64,000 bases of DNA from Streptomyces fodineus (GTDB lineage: Bacteria > Actinomycetota > Actinomycetes > Streptomycetales > Streptomycetaceae): the NCBI RefSeq assembly GCF_001735805.1, contig NZ_CP017248.1, positions 3,472,001 to 3,536,000 of the forward strand, in the 5' to 3' direction. Each line of letters begins with the position of its first letter. Within the stretch, counting starts at the first letter, position 1. Position numbers and translations under genes: made by a program. A model generated the notes under the pieces. That model saw only the letters and a program-made list of their open reading frames with translations, did not search any database and had not been told where the DNA came from. Of this stretch, positions 37,717-47,928 are shown one piece after another.

Positions 37717-39030
37717 CTAACGACGATCAACGAAACGCGAACGAGGGCCGATCGCGGTCGCGCCGTTGACGCCCGAGATCCCGGCGTGGACGGGGGCCCG
37801 TTCCCCGGCCTCCTCCGTCGCGGCGGCCTCCACCGGCACGGCCGCCCCGGCCGTACGGCGCCGCGGCCGGTAGCGCGGCGGCACGAAACGCTGCGCCCAG
37901 ACCGGCACCCGCGGCGTGAAGCGCGGGAGCAGCAGCAGGACCAGGCCGACCGCGCTGAGGAAGACCACGCCGAGCACGATCCACATCGAGGCGGAGTTGA
38001 CCGAGTACGCCAGCGCCCCGAAGGCGATCAGCGCCGACCAGAAGTACATGATCAGCACGGCCCGGCTGTGCGAGTGGCCGATCTCCAGCAGCCGGTGGTG
38101 CAGATGCCCGCGGTCCGCGGCGAACGGGGACTGGCCGCGCCAGGTGCGCCGGACGATCGCGAGCACCAGGTCCGCCGTCGGGATCGCGATGACCGTCAGC
38201 GGCAGCAGCAGGGGGACGAAGACCGGAACGGTGGCCTGCACGGTCTCCCGCTCGCTGCCCTGGAAGAACAGCCGCATCGCGTCCGGATCCACCTGGCCGG
38301 TGAGGGAGACGGCCGCGGCGGCGAGCACCAGGCCCAGCAGCATCGAGCCCGAGTCGCCCATGAAGATGCGGGCGGGATGCATGTTGTGGGGCAGGAAGCC
38401 CAGGCACATACCGACCAGGCACGCGGCGAAGAGCGTCGCGGGAGCGGCCGCCTCGATGTTGTAGCCGTACCAGATCCGGTACGCGTACAGGAAGAAGGCC
38501 ACGGACGCGATGGCGACCATGCCGGCCGCCAGGCCGTCGAGTCCGTCGACGAAGTTCACGGCGTTGATGGTGATCACGACCAACGCGACGGTGAGCAGCG
38601 TGCCCTGCCACGAGGTCAGCGCGACGATGCCCACGCCGGGCACCGGCAGCCACAGGATCGTCAGGCCCTGTACGACCATGACGCCCGCGGCGATCATCTG
38701 GCCGCCCAGCTTGATCAGCGCGTCGATCTCGAACTTGTCGTCCAGGACCCCGATGAGCCAGATGAGCGCGGCGCCGGAGAGCAGCGCCCGGGGTTCGTTG
38801 GAGGTCTTGAAGATCTCGCCGACGTTCGTCAGATGGCTGGCGACGAGCAGACCCGCGCACAGCCCGAAGAACATCGCGATACCGCCGAGCCGGGGCGTGG
38901 GCTCCCGGTGGACGTCACGGGCCCGGATCTCGGGCATGGCACCGGCCACGATGGCGAACTTCCGCACCGGCCCGGTCACCAGATACGTGACCGCGGCCGT
39001 GATGAGCAACGTCAGCAGAAATTCACGCAC
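37717..39030 (-). CDS. MraY/WecA-family undecaprenyl-phosphate sugar-1-phosphate transferase
   Basis: A 437-residue polytopic membrane enzyme with about eleven transmembrane helices that transfers a sugar-1-phosphate from a UDP-sugar to the lipid carrier. Family motifs are VHREPTPRLGG near residue 35, LDDKFEID near residue 100, NAVNFVDGLDGLAAG near residue 155 and HPARIFMGDSGS near residue 220. The C-terminal about 90 residues after the last helix are basic and specific to actinobacteria. It is likely WecA-like (GlcNAc-1-P) rather than MraY. The GTG at 39030 starts directly before the first helix. It is conserved upstream of the atp operon in streptomycetes. Confidence 0.88.
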   Translation of the reverse strand: MREFLLTLLITAAVTYLVTGPVRKFAIVAGAMPEIRARDVHREPTPRLGGIAMFFGLCAGLLVASHLTNVGEIFKTSNEPRALLSGAALIWLIGVLDDKFEIDALIKLGGQMIAAGVMVVQGLTILWLPVPGVGIVALTSWQGTLLTVALVVITINAVNFVDGLDGLAAGMVAIASVAFFLYAYRIWYGYNIEAAAPATLFAACLVGMCLGFLPHNMHPARIFMGDSGSMLLGLVLAAAAVSLTGQVDPDAMRLFFQGSERETVQATVPVFVPLLLPLTVIAIPTADLVLAIVRRTWRGQSPFAADRGHLHHRLLEIGHSHSRAVLIMYFWSALIAFGALAYSVNSASMWIVLGVVFLSAVGLVLLLLPRFTPRVPVWAQRFVPPRYRPRRRTAGAAVPVEAAATEEAGERAPVHAGISGVNGATAIGPRSRFVDRR

Positions 39031-39189
39031 AGATATGCCCCACGAGTTCCGGTAGCCGACCTCAAGCTCACACAATAAACCCCGGGCTCGTACCCGGAGC
39101 TGCGAGCGACGGGATGGGCACAGCCTTGTATCCGTACGCGGACGTACGGATACGGCGGCCACGGCGGTGTCCGGCTCGCCACCCGTCGG

Positions 39190-40428
39190 TCACTCCGGGT
39201 ACGGCGGAAAGTCACCTGTGAGCAAGCGCACCTCGTCCCGGGCCCCGGCCGGGTCGGTCGCGCCGCGCAGCACCGCCGCCATCAGGGCCGCGATCCGCAC
39301 CATCTGCGGCTCCCCCATGCCCTGGGTGGTCACCGCGGCCGTACCCAGGCGCAGGCCGCGGCCGTCGCCGTGCGGCAGCGCGCAGCAGTCCAGGACGATC
39401 CCGGCGGCGGCGAGCCGGCCGCGTGCGCTGCGGCCGTCCACGCCGAGCGGGGCGGGGTCGGCGGTGATCATGTGGGTGTCCGTGCCGCCGGTGGTGACGG
39501 TCAGGCCCTCGGCGGCCAGGTGACCGGCGAGCACCCGCGCGTTGGCGACCACCTGATGGGCGTACTCGGTGAACGCCGAAGTGGCCGCCTCGCCGAACGC
39601 CACCGCCTTCGCGGCGATCGTGTGCATCTGCGCGCCGCCCTGGGTGAAGGGGAACACCGCCCGGTCGACGCGCTCGGCCAGCTCGCTGCCGCACAGGATC
39701 ATCCCGCCGCGCGGCCCGCGCAGCACCTTGTGGGTGGTCGCGCACACGATGTCGGCGTACGGCACCGGGTTCGGCGCCGCCCCGCCGGCGACCAGCCCGA
39801 TGGGATGCGCGGCGTCGGCGATCAGATAGGCCCCGACCTCGTCGGCGACCTCGCGGAAGAAGGCGTAGTCGATGTGCCGGGGGTAGGAGATCGACCCGCA
39901 CACGATCGCCTTCGGCCGGTGGTTGCGGGCGAGGTGACGTACCTGGTCGTGATCGATGAGCCCGGTCTCGGCGTCCACCCCGTACCCCACGAAGTCGAAC
40001 CAGCGGCCGGAGAAGTTCGCGGGCGAGCCGTGGGTGAGGTGGCCGCCGTAGTGCAGACCGAGGGCGAGGACGGTGTCGCCGGGGCGCAGCAGGGCGGCGT
40101 AGGCGGCGAGGACGGCCGAAGAGCCCGAGTGGGCCTGGACGTTGGCGTGCTCGGCGCCGAACAGCTCCTTGGCGCGGTCGACGGCGGCGCGCTCGGCGAC
40201 GTCGACGATCTCGCAGCCGCCGTGGTGCCGGGCACCGGGGTAGCCCTCGGCGTACTTGTTGGCGAGCGGCGAGCCGAGGGCGGCGAGCACGGCCGGCGAG
40301 CAGAAGTTCTCGGCGGCGATCAGCTGCAGGGTCGTGGACTGCCGGGCCGCCTCCGCGAGCAGGATCTCGGCCATCGCCGGGTCCTGACGCCGCAGGACGT
40401 CGGTCTCGAGGGTATGGGTGACCGACAT
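39190..40428 (-). CDS. glyA: Divergent serine hydroxymethyltransferase family protein
   Basis: A 412-residue PLP enzyme of the SHMT fold. The PLP-Lys motif TTHKVLRGPRGG and the HxHGGHLTHGSPANFSG-type segment (here HYGGHLTHGS) identify the family. Differences from standard GlyA: the active-site YYGGCE motif reads HHGGCE near residue 64, DMAHIAGL reads DAAHPIGL, and the C-terminal TSGIRIGTPA region is shortened to GDGRGLRLGTAA. Substrate specificity may therefore differ from serine/glycine. The ATG is preceded by GGGAGC. It lies between the wecA-like and PTP-like genes, a conserved streptomycete order. Confidence 0.85.
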   Translation of the reverse strand: MSVTHTLETDVLRRQDPAMAEILLAEAARQSTTLQLIAAENFCSPAVLAALGSPLANKYAEGYPGARHHGGCEIVDVAERAAVDRAKELFGAEHANVQAHSGSSAVLAAYAALLRPGDTVLALGLHYGGHLTHGSPANFSGRWFDFVGYGVDAETGLIDHDQVRHLARNHRPKAIVCGSISYPRHIDYAFFREVADEVGAYLIADAAHPIGLVAGGAAPNPVPYADIVCATTHKVLRGPRGGMILCGSELAERVDRAVFPFTQGGAQMHTIAAKAVAFGEAATSAFTEYAHQVVANARVLAGHLAAEGLTVTTGGTDTHMITADPAPLGVDGRSARGRLAAAGIVLDCCALPHGDGRGLRLGTAAVTTQGMGEPQMVRIAALMAAVLRGATDPAGARDEVRLLTGDFPPYPE

Positions 40429-40512
40429 GGCGGGCTCCCGGGCGGTCGACGGTGACGTATCCCCAATGTAGGCCGGGGACAGCCGGGACGCCCGGTATCT
40501 GCGTCCAACCGC

Positions 40513-41157
40513 CTACATCCGCGCCGGAACCCCGGTCAGCGCCGTCACCACCGGATCCAGCGCCTGATGTATCTCGTCCCCGATCGACCGGAAGAACGGA
40601 AGCGGTGCCCCGTACGGGTCGTACACCTCGTCCGCCTCCGCCGTGGGCGCGAGCAGCCACCCGCGCAGCGCCGCCGCCGCACGCACCAGCGCGCGGGCGC
40701 GCATGACCACGCCGTCCTCCAGCGGCGGCAGCGTGGCCGGGTCTATCGCCCGGACCAGGCGGGTGAACTCCTTCAGGGTGAACGTGCGCAGGCCCGCCGA
40801 ATGCCCCATCGAGATGACCTGCGCCCGATGGTCCCGGGTGGCCGTCAGCACCAGGTCGGCCCTGATCACATGGTCGTCGAGCAGCTCCCGGCCGAAGAAC
40901 CCGGAGGCGTCCGCGCCGAACTCCGACAGCACGGCCTCCGCGTTGGCCTCCATCGGGGCGCCCTCGTGGCCCCAGGTGCCCGCGCTCTCCACGATCAGCC
41001 CGCCGCCGAGCACGCCGAGCCGCTCCGCCACGAAGTGGCGGGTCAGCCGCTCGGTGATGGGCGAGCGGCACACATTCCCGGTGCTGACATGGAGGATGCG
41101 GAAGGTGTCGCGCGGAAAGCCGAACGTCGTCGTCTCCTCCGCGAGACGCTCCCCCAT
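40513..41157 (-). CDS. Low-molecular-weight protein tyrosine phosphatase-like protein lacking nucleophile
   Basis: A 214-residue protein of the LMW-PTP fold. The P-loop reads VSTGNVCRSP near residue 27: the conserved CxxxxCR motif keeps the second Cys and Arg, but the nucleophilic first Cys is Ser. The general-acid loop DPYG is kept near the C-terminus. Such a protein may bind rather than hydrolyse phosphotyrosine. The ATG at 41157 is a conservative start. A TTG at 41190 overlapping the sua5 stop codon, with GAGGTGG upstream, would give translational coupling and 11 more residues. Confidence 0.82.
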   Translation of the reverse strand: MGERLAEETTTFGFPRDTFRILHVSTGNVCRSPITERLTRHFVAERLGVLGGGLIVESAGTWGHEGAPMEANAEAVLSEFGADASGFFGRELLDDHVIRADLVLTATRDHRAQVISMGHSAGLRTFTLKEFTRLVRAIDPATLPPLEDGVVMRARALVRAAAALRGWLLAPTAEADEVYDPYGAPLPFFRSIGDEIHQALDPVVTALTGVPARM

Positions 41158-41186
41158 TCCTATGCCACGCCCCGCTTCAGGGGCCG

Positions 41187-41834
41187 TCAATTCGCCACCT
41201 CGAGGTCGGGTACGACCTTGCGCAGCTCCTCCGGCGAGATCGCGCCCTCGCGCAGCAGCAGCGGCACCCCGCGGGAGACGTCCACGATGGACGACGGCAC
41301 GTTGCCCGGGGTCGGGCCGCCGTCGAGGTAGACGGAGACGGAGTCGCCCAGCATGTTCTGCGCGGCGTCGCAGTCCTCCGGCGCCGGGTGGCCGGTGAGG
41401 TTGGCGGAGGAGACGGCCATCGGGCCGACCTCGGTGAGCAGCTCGATCGCGACGGGGTGCAGCGGCATGCGGATGGCCACCGTGCCCCGGGTGTCGCCGA
41501 GGTCCCACTGGAGGGACGGCTGGTGCTTGGCGACCAGCGTCAGCGCGCCCGGCCAGAACGCGTCGACGAGCTCCCAGGCCAGCTCGGAGAAGTCCGTGAC
41601 GAGGCCGTGCAGGGTGTTCGGGGAGCCGATGAGGACAGGGGTGGGCATGTTGCGGCCCCGGCCCTTGGCGGCGAGCAGGTCGGCGACCGCCTCCGCGGAG
41701 AACGCGTCGGCGCCGATGCCGTACACCGTGTCGGTCGGCAGCACCACCAGCTCGCCCCGGCGGACGGCGGACGCGGCCTCGCGCAGACCCGTCGCGCGGT
41801 CGGTCGCGTCGTTGGTGTCGTATCGCCGTGCCAT
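41187..41834 (-). CDS. L-threonylcarbamoyladenylate synthase (Sua5/YciO/YrdC family)
   Basis: A 215-residue YrdC-domain enzyme that makes threonylcarbamoyl-AMP from threonine, bicarbonate and ATP for the t6A tRNA modification. Visible signatures are GELVVLPTDTVYGIGADAF near residue 27, AAKGRGRNMPTPVLIG near residue 55, GTVAIRMPLHP and VSSANLTGHPAPEDC near residue 145. It lacks the C-terminal Sua5 domain, so is of the short YrdC type. It is upstream of the PTP-like gene and downstream of prmC on the same strand. Confidence 0.94.
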   Translation of the reverse strand: MARRYDTNDATDRATGLREAASAVRRGELVVLPTDTVYGIGADAFSAEAVADLLAAKGRGRNMPTPVLIGSPNTLHGLVTDFSELAWELVDAFWPGALTLVAKHQPSLQWDLGDTRGTVAIRMPLHPVAIELLTEVGPMAVSSANLTGHPAPEDCDAAQNMLGDSVSVYLDGGPTPGNVPSSIVDVSRGVPLLLREGAISPEELRKVVPDLEVAN

Positions 41835-41895
41835 GTCTAGCGGGCCTCCTCGTACACGTAATGCGGGACTTCGGAAAACACTGCCGTCGGGCCGC

Positions 41896-42741
41896 TCACG
41901 GCAGGGCCTTGCGGGCGGTCGCGAACCGGGGGCGGTTGTTGAGGTCGGGGTGGTCGGCCGCGTCGGCCCAGCCCCGCTCCTCGGTGAAGATCCACGGCAC
42001 CTGGCCGCCCTGGGTGTCGGCGTGCTCGATCACAACGACGCCGCCGGGCCGGAGGAGACGGTGCGCGGTGCGTTCGATGCCCCGGATCAGGTCGAGGCCG
42101 TCCTCGCCGGAGAACAACGCCAGCTCGGGGTCGTAGTCACGGGCCTCGGGAGCCACGTACTCCCACTCGGTGAGCGGGATGTACGGCGGGTTGGAGATGA
42201 CCAGGTCGACCTGGCCGTCGAGGTCCGGGAAGGCGCCGAGGGCATCGCCCTGCCGCAGGTCCACCCTGGAGCCCGCCACGTTCTTGCGGGTCCACACAAG
42301 GGCGTCCTCGGACAGCTCCACGGCGTGCACGCGGGAGCGCGGGACCTCCTGGGCGAGGGCGAGCGCGATGGCGCCGGAGCCGGTGCACAGGTCGACGATG
42401 CACGGCTCGACGACGTCCATGGCGCGCACGGCGTCTATGGCCCAGCCGACCACGGACTCGGTCTCGGGCCGGGGCACGAAGACACCCGGCCCGACCTGGA
42501 GCTCCAGATAGCGGAAGTAGGCCCGCCCGGTGATGTGCTGCAGCGGCTCGCGCTGTTCGCGCCGGGCGATGACCTCCCAGTACCGGGCGTCGAAGTCCGA
42601 GTCCTTCACGGAGTGCAGTTCGCCCCGCTTCACGCCGTGCACGAACGCGGCGAGCTCCTCCGCGTCGGTGCGCGGCGAGGGCACGCCGGCGTCGGCCAGC
42701 CGCTGGGTGGCCTGGGCCACCTCCGCGAGCAGCAGGTTCAC
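41896..42741 (-). CDS. prmC: Release factor glutamine N5-methyltransferase PrmC
   Basis: A 281-residue SAM-dependent methyltransferase that methylates the GGQ glutamine of release factors. An N-terminal helical domain (1-75) binds the release factor. The Rossmann domain carries [16 protein letters not shown] near residue 117 and the catalytic NPPY motif in [16 protein letters not shown] near residue 185. It is located directly downstream of prfA, the gene for its substrate. The GTG has GGAGG 6 nt upstream. Confidence 0.96.
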   Translation of the reverse strand: MNLLLAEVAQATQRLADAGVPSPRTDAEELAAFVHGVKRGELHSVKDSDFDARYWEVIARREQREPLQHITGRAYFRYLELQVGPGVFVPRPETESVVGWAIDAVRAMDVVEPCIVDLCTGSGAIALALAQEVPRSRVHAVELSEDALVWTRKNVAGSRVDLRQGDALGAFPDLDGQVDLVISNPPYIPLTEWEYVAPEARDYDPELALFSGEDGLDLIRGIERTAHRLLRPGGVVVIEHADTQGGQVPWIFTEERGWADAADHPDLNNRPRFATARKALP

Positions 42742-42780
42742 GCAAGTCCTCCGTGTCGTGCTCGTACGTGCGTAGGTGTC

Positions 42781-43848
<1,068 letters not shown>

Positions 43849-43890
43849 CTTTGGCTCCTGATACTGCGGGTGAAGGGCTGGCGGGCGACC

Positions 43891-43942
43891 AAAAACGCCG
43901 GTCCCGGGCACACCCCGGCGGGGGTGTGGCCGAGGACCGGCG
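43891..43942 (-). terminator. Intrinsic terminator after rpmE
   Basis: CGCCGGTCC and GGACCGGCG form a 9-bp outer stem around an inner CACACCCC/GGGGTGTG helix. On the minus strand the hairpin is followed at once by TTTTT (43895-43891). It lies 12 nt beyond the rpmE stop codon and upstream of prfA. Confidence 0.85.
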
Positions 43943-43954
43943 AAATGGGGCTCG

Positions 43955-44179
43955 CTACTTCTTGGAGCCGGCGGCAGCCTTGCCGAAGCGGGCCTCGAAG
44001 CGGGCCACACGGCCACCGGTGTCGAGGATCTTCTGCTTGCCCGTGTAGAACGGGTGGCACTCGGAGCAGACCTCGGCGCGGATGGTGCCGCTGGAGATCG
44101 TGCTACGGGTGGTGAACGACGCGCCACAGGTGCAGCTGACCTGCGTCTCGACGTACTCGGGGTGGATGTCGCGCTTCAA
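43955..44179 (-). CDS. rpmE: 50S ribosomal protein L31 (zinc-binding form)
   Basis: A 74-residue ribosomal protein. It starts with TTG at 44179 ([12 protein letters not shown]), with GGAGA 5 nt upstream. Four cysteines form the zinc knuckle: the pair in SCTCGASF near residue 16 and the pair in [12 protein letters not shown] near residue 37, so this is the C+ type that stores zinc, in contrast to the zinc-free paralogue used under zinc starvation. It is expressed from a sigma-R-like promoter upstream and closed by its own terminator, so it can be transcribed as a single gene. Confidence 0.95.
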   Translation of the reverse strand: MKRDIHPEYVETQVSCTCGASFTTRSTISSGTIRAEVCSECHPFYTGKQKILDTGGRVARFEARFGKAAAGSKK

Positions 44180-44283
44180 GGTGTCTCCTAGGTTTCGGGA
44201 GGGCGCCGGGTCGCTGCCACGGGGTGCGGGAGCGTGAACCGGAGCCGACGTACCAGTCTGCCAGGACTGGGGCCATCCCCCAA

Positions 44284-44309
44284 AACCGGGGGCCACTGTT
44301 CTTTATTCC
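44284..44309 (-). promoter_or_regulatory. Sigma-R promoter of rpmE
   Basis: On the minus strand GGAAT (44309-44305) is followed by exactly 18 bp and GTT (44286-44284), the consensus GGGAAT-N18-GTT for the thiol-oxidative-stress sigma factor SigR. The homologous rpmE in S. coelicolor is an established SigR target. The leader would be about 100 nt. Confidence 0.8.
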
Positions 44310-44339
44310 TCGAGGGTGTCTGCCCGCCTACCGGGGTGC

Positions 44340-44426
44340 CTGGTGGTCGCCGTTCGCGGGTGCGGCGCGTGGTGGGCTGGTCGCGCCCACGCGGCGGAGC
44401 CGCATACCGATACAGCCCCGCGCCCC
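44340..44426. repeat. Interspersed Streptomyces intergenic repeat (copy 2)
   Basis: A GC-rich block containing GGTCGCGCCCACGCGGCGGA and ending ACAGCCCCGCGCCCC, abutting the stop codon of the LCP gene. It is a widespread streptomycete intergenic sequence family (from memory) that shares the CCCCGCGCCCC core with 10040-10114. Confidence 0.5.
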
Positions 44427-45644
44427 TTAATCGGTCACCACGCCCTTGGCTTCGCCTGTGGCCGTACCTGTCGTCGCCGACTTCGGGATCGGGCGGTCGT
44501 TCTTCAGGGCGTCCCACACCAGCTGGGCCTTCGCCTTCTCCATCAGGACCCGGTTGGGGTTCGCCGGGTCGTACCGGACCGGCATGGTGATCATGGCCAT
44601 GTTCTTGGAGCCGATGCCCTTGAGGCCGTCGGCGAAGTCGGTCAGGGAGTTCACCGAGCCGAGGTCGGAGTCGGTGGTGACCGTCTTGGTCGCGGTGTCG
44701 GCGAGGTCGTAGAGCTTCTTCGGGTTGCTGAAGACGCCGACGTGCTCGACCTGGTTGAGCAGGGCCTTGACGAAGGCCTGCTGGAGCTGGATGCGGCCCA
44801 GGTCGGAGCCGTCGCCCACGCCGTGCCGGGTGCGGACCAGGCCGAGGGCCTGCCGGCCGTTCAGGGTGTGGGTGCCGGCCTGGAGGGTCAGGTGGCTCTG
44901 CGGGTCGTCGATGTTCTTCGCCGTGGTGACGGGGACGCCGCCGAGGTCGTCGATGAGCTTCTGGAAGCCCGCGAAGTCGACCTCCAGGTAGTGGTCCATG
45001 CGGATACCGGTGATCGACTCGACGGTCTTCACCGCGCAGGCCGCGCCGCCGGTGCCATAGGACTCGTTGAACATCACGCCGGACGCGGCCGGGTGCGTGG
45101 TGCCCTTGGTGTCCGTGCAGGTCGGGCGGTCGATCAGGGTGTCCCGGGGGATGGAGACCACGCTGGCCTTCTTGTGGCCCTCGTAGACGTGGACGATCAT
45201 CGCCGTGTCGGAGCGGGCGCTGCCGTCGTCGGTGCCGCCGCCGAGCTTCTTGTTGGAGCCGGAGCGGGTGTCCGAGCCGAGGACCAGGATGTTCTCGGAG
45301 CCGTTGTCGATCTTCGAGGGGCGGTCGTTGCCGAGGGCCTGGTCGATGTCGACGCTTCGGATGTTGCCGTTGAGCTTGAAGTACACGTACCCGACGCCGG
45401 CGCCGCCCAGCACGACCACACCGGCGGCCGTCCAGGCCGTGGCGCGCAGGGCCTTGCGGCTCCTGCTGCGGGCCTTGCGGCGGCGGCCCTTGCCCGGCGT
45501 ACGGGGGCCGGTCTCGCCCGGCTCGGTTATGACGGGCTCCGGCGTGCTCTCGGCGGACACATCGCTCCTAGGTCTCGTCGGTGTCGGATACCCCCTGCTT
45601 TCAGGGTCAGGCGCGGTCGGTACCGCTCCATCGTCGCTCCGCAT
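44427..45644 (-). CDS. LytR-CpsA-Psr (LCP) family cell-wall glycopolymer ligase
   Basis: A 405-residue membrane protein that attaches wall teichoic-type or other glycopolymers to peptidoglycan using lipid-linked precursors. A cytoplasmic Pro/Arg-rich N-terminus (1-65) precedes one transmembrane helix (ATAWTAAGVVVLGGAGVGYV, about 68-88). The LCP domain follows: ILVLGSDTRSG near residue 120, SDTAMIVHV, VSIPRDTLID near residue 163 and RTRHGVGDGSDLGRIQLQQ near residue 275, providing the conserved Asp and Arg residues. The ATG at 45644 has no strong ribosome-binding site, so the start is tentative. Confidence 0.92.
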   Translation of the reverse strand: MRSDDGAVPTAPDPESRGYPTPTRPRSDVSAESTPEPVITEPGETGPRTPGKGRRRKARSRSRKALRATAWTAAGVVVLGGAGVGYVYFKLNGNIRSVDIDQALGNDRPSKIDNGSENILVLGSDTRSGSNKKLGGGTDDGSARSDTAMIVHVYEGHKKASVVSIPRDTLIDRPTCTDTKGTTHPAASGVMFNESYGTGGAACAVKTVESITGIRMDHYLEVDFAGFQKLIDDLGGVPVTTAKNIDDPQSHLTLQAGTHTLNGRQALGLVRTRHGVGDGSDLGRIQLQQAFVKALLNQVEHVGVFSNPKKLYDLADTATKTVTTDSDLGSVNSLTDFADGLKGIGSKNMAMITMPVRYDPANPNRVLMEKAKAQLVWDALKNDRPIPKSATTGTATGEAKGVVTD

Positions 45645-45684
45645 GGTCAGACGGAGAAACTCGGGAAAGAGTTGCACAACGCAA

Positions 45685-45713
45685 AGTGCCCATCGCGTAC
45701 GGCGATGGGCACT
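45685..45713 (-). terminator. 12-bp hairpin between rho and LCP gene
   Basis: AGTGCCCATCGC and GCGATGGGCACT are perfectly complementary around a 5-nt loop, 41 nt upstream of the LCP start and 227 nt beyond rho. It could be a second terminator or a leader structure of the LCP mRNA. Confidence 0.55.
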
Positions 45714-45886
45714 CTGTGTAGTCGAACGGCGCGGGTGCACCTCGCTCACCTGCGGTTTCAGCCCCGGAGGACGTAAGCCTGGAAACCGGGGCCGACCGAG
45801 ATACTTGTGGCAAAGATCTCGCTTGTGGCCTTTCCGGGGTGCTTGTGCCGATGGTGCCCTTGCACAGCCCTTGCACAGATACAGAA

Positions 45887-45923
45887 GGGCCGCCCCCCGT
45901 CACTGCTGGACGAGGGGCGGCCC
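45887..45923 (-). terminator. Terminator after rho
   Basis: GGGCCGCCCC and GGGGCGGCCC form a perfect 10-bp stem with a 17-nt loop, 16 nt downstream of the rho stop codon on the minus strand, followed by a T-rich TTCTGTATCTG stretch. Confidence 0.7.
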
Positions 45924-45939
45924 CTGGGCTTGCCTGCCC

Positions 45940-47928
45940 TCAGTCTCCGTTGCCCGGCGTCGGCGTCGTCTTCTGAATCTGCATCAGGAACTCGACGTTC
46001 GACTTGGTCTGCTTCATCTTGTCGAGCAGCAGCTCGATCGCCTGCTGCTGGTCGAGCGCGTGCAGCACACGACGCAGCTTCCAGACGATGCCCAGCTCCT
46101 CGGCACCGAGCAGGATCTCTTCCTTACGGGTACCGGAGGCGTCCACGTCCACGGCCGGGAAGATCCGCTTGTCCGCGAGCTTGCGGTCGAGCTTCAGCTC
46201 CATGTTGCCCGTGCCCTTGAACTCCTCGAAGATCACCTCGTCCATGCGGGACCCGGTGTCCACGAGAGCCGTGGCCAGGATGGTCAGCGAACCGCCGTCC
46301 TCGATGTTGCGCGCCGCACCGAAGAACCGCTTCGGCGGGTACAGCGCGGTGGAGTCGACACCACCGGACAGGATGCGGCCGGAGGCCGGCGCCGCCAGGT
46401 TGTAGGCGCGGCCCAGACGCGTGATGGAGTCCAGCAGGACGACCACGTCGTGGCCCAGCTCCACCAGACGCTTGGCGCGCTCGATGGCGAGCTCGGCGAC
46501 CGTGGTGTGGTCCTCGGCCGGGCGGTCGAAGGTCGAGGAGATGACCTCGCCCTTGACCGACCGCTGCATGTCGGTGACCTCTTCCGGACGCTCGTCGACG
46601 AGGACGACCATCAGGTGGCACTCGGGGTTGTTGTGCGTGATCGCGTTGGCGATCGCCTGCATGATCATGGTCTTGCCGGTCTTCGGCGGGGCCACGATCA
46701 GACCGCGCTGGCCCTTACCGATCGGCGAGACCAGGTCGATGATGCGGGTGGTGAGCACGCCCGGGTCCGTCTCCAGGCGGAGGCGGTCCTGCGGGTAGAG
46801 CGGGGTCAGCTTGTTGAACTCCGGGCGGCCACGGCCGTGTTCGGGCGCCATGCCGTTGACGGAGTCGAGGCGGACCAGCGCGTTGAACTTCTCGCGGCGC
46901 TCGCCCTCCTTCGGCTGACGGACCGCACCGGTGACGTGGTCGCCCTTGCGCAGGCCGTTCTTGCGGACCTGGGCGAGGGAGACGTACACGTCGTTCGGGC
47001 CCGGCAGGTAGCCGGAGGTCCGGATGAAGGCGTAGTTGTCGAGGATGTCGAGGATGCCCGCGACGGGGATCAGGACATCGTCCTCGGCCAGCTGCGGCTC
47101 GGCGATGTCGTCGCGGCCACGACGGCCACGGCGGTCACGGTAGCGGCCACGACGGCCACGACGGCCGCCCTCGAAGTCGTCGTCATCCTGCTGCTGGCGG
47201 TCCTGACGGCCGCCGCCCTGCTGCTGACCCTGCTGCTGGCGCTGGCCGCCCTGCTGGTCGTCGCCCTTGCCCCGGCGGTCGCGGTCACGGTCACGGCCGC
47301 GCTCGCGGCGGTCGCGGCGGCCACGGCCCTCGCCGTCACCGGCGTCACCCTTGGTGGCCTCGCCCTGCGCCTGCGGCTGGGCGGGCGTCTCGGCCTTGGG
47401 CTCGGCCTTGGCCTCGGCGGCGACCGTCTCGGCGCTGCTCGCGGCGGGACTGCCCGCATCGGCGGTGGCGCGGCGGCGACGGCGCTCGGTGGGGGCGTCG
47501 TCGGAGGCCGGCTGGCCGGGGATCTCGATCTGCTGCTGGGCCACGGCCTTCTCGGCGGGCGCCTCGGTCTTGGCCTCCGCCTTCTTCGCCGTGCTCTCGC
47601 CGCTCTCGGCGGACTCGCCGGTGCGGGCCTTGGAGGTGGCGCGGCGCTTCGGCTTGGCCTCGGCGGCGGTCTCGGCCTTGGGGGCGGCACCCCCGGCGGC
47701 CTGCGCCTCCTTGATGACCTCGATCAGCTGGCTCTTGCGCATCCGCGCGGTGCCCCTGATGCCGAGGCCCGAGGCGACCTGCTGCAGCTCGGCCAGCACC
47801 ATGCCCTCGAGGCCGGTACCGCGGCGCCGCCGGGAGCCGGCACCGGTGGCAGGCGCGGAGGCGTCCGTGGCGGGCGCGGCAGCGGTCTCCTCGACACGTG
47901 CGCCCATCAGATCGGTGGTGTCGCTCAC
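45940..47928 (-). CDS. rho: Transcription termination factor Rho
   Basis: A 662-residue hexameric RNA-dependent ATPase. The Rho N-terminal helical domain is at about residues 38-75. An insertion of about 200 residues follows, first Ala/Glu/Lys then Arg/Asp/Gln/Gly rich (with [19 protein letters not shown]), typical of actinobacterial Rho and thought to bind RNA. The cold-shock-like RNA domain is near 285-350 and the ATPase domain has Walker A APPKTGKT near residue 420 and Walker [17 protein letters not shown] near residue 505. It starts at GTG 47928 with a GGAAGGAC site. The 403-bp leader to thrB has no gene. Confidence 0.97.
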   Translation of the reverse strand: MSDTTDLMGARVEETAAAPATDASAPATGAGSRRRRGTGLEGMVLAELQQVASGLGIRGTARMRKSQLIEVIKEAQAAGGAAPKAETAAEAKPKRRATSKARTGESAESGESTAKKAEAKTEAPAEKAVAQQQIEIPGQPASDDAPTERRRRRATADAGSPAASSAETVAAEAKAEPKAETPAQPQAQGEATKGDAGDGEGRGRRDRRERGRDRDRDRRGKGDDQQGGQRQQQGQQQGGGRQDRQQQDDDDFEGGRRGRRGRYRDRRGRRGRDDIAEPQLAEDDVLIPVAGILDILDNYAFIRTSGYLPGPNDVYVSLAQVRKNGLRKGDHVTGAVRQPKEGERREKFNALVRLDSVNGMAPEHGRGRPEFNKLTPLYPQDRLRLETDPGVLTTRIIDLVSPIGKGQRGLIVAPPKTGKTMIMQAIANAITHNNPECHLMVVLVDERPEEVTDMQRSVKGEVISSTFDRPAEDHTTVAELAIERAKRLVELGHDVVVLLDSITRLGRAYNLAAPASGRILSGGVDSTALYPPKRFFGAARNIEDGGSLTILATALVDTGSRMDEVIFEEFKGTGNMELKLDRKLADKRIFPAVDVDASGTRKEEILLGAEELGIVWKLRRVLHALDQQQAIELLLDKMKQTKSNVEFLMQIQKTTPTPGNGD

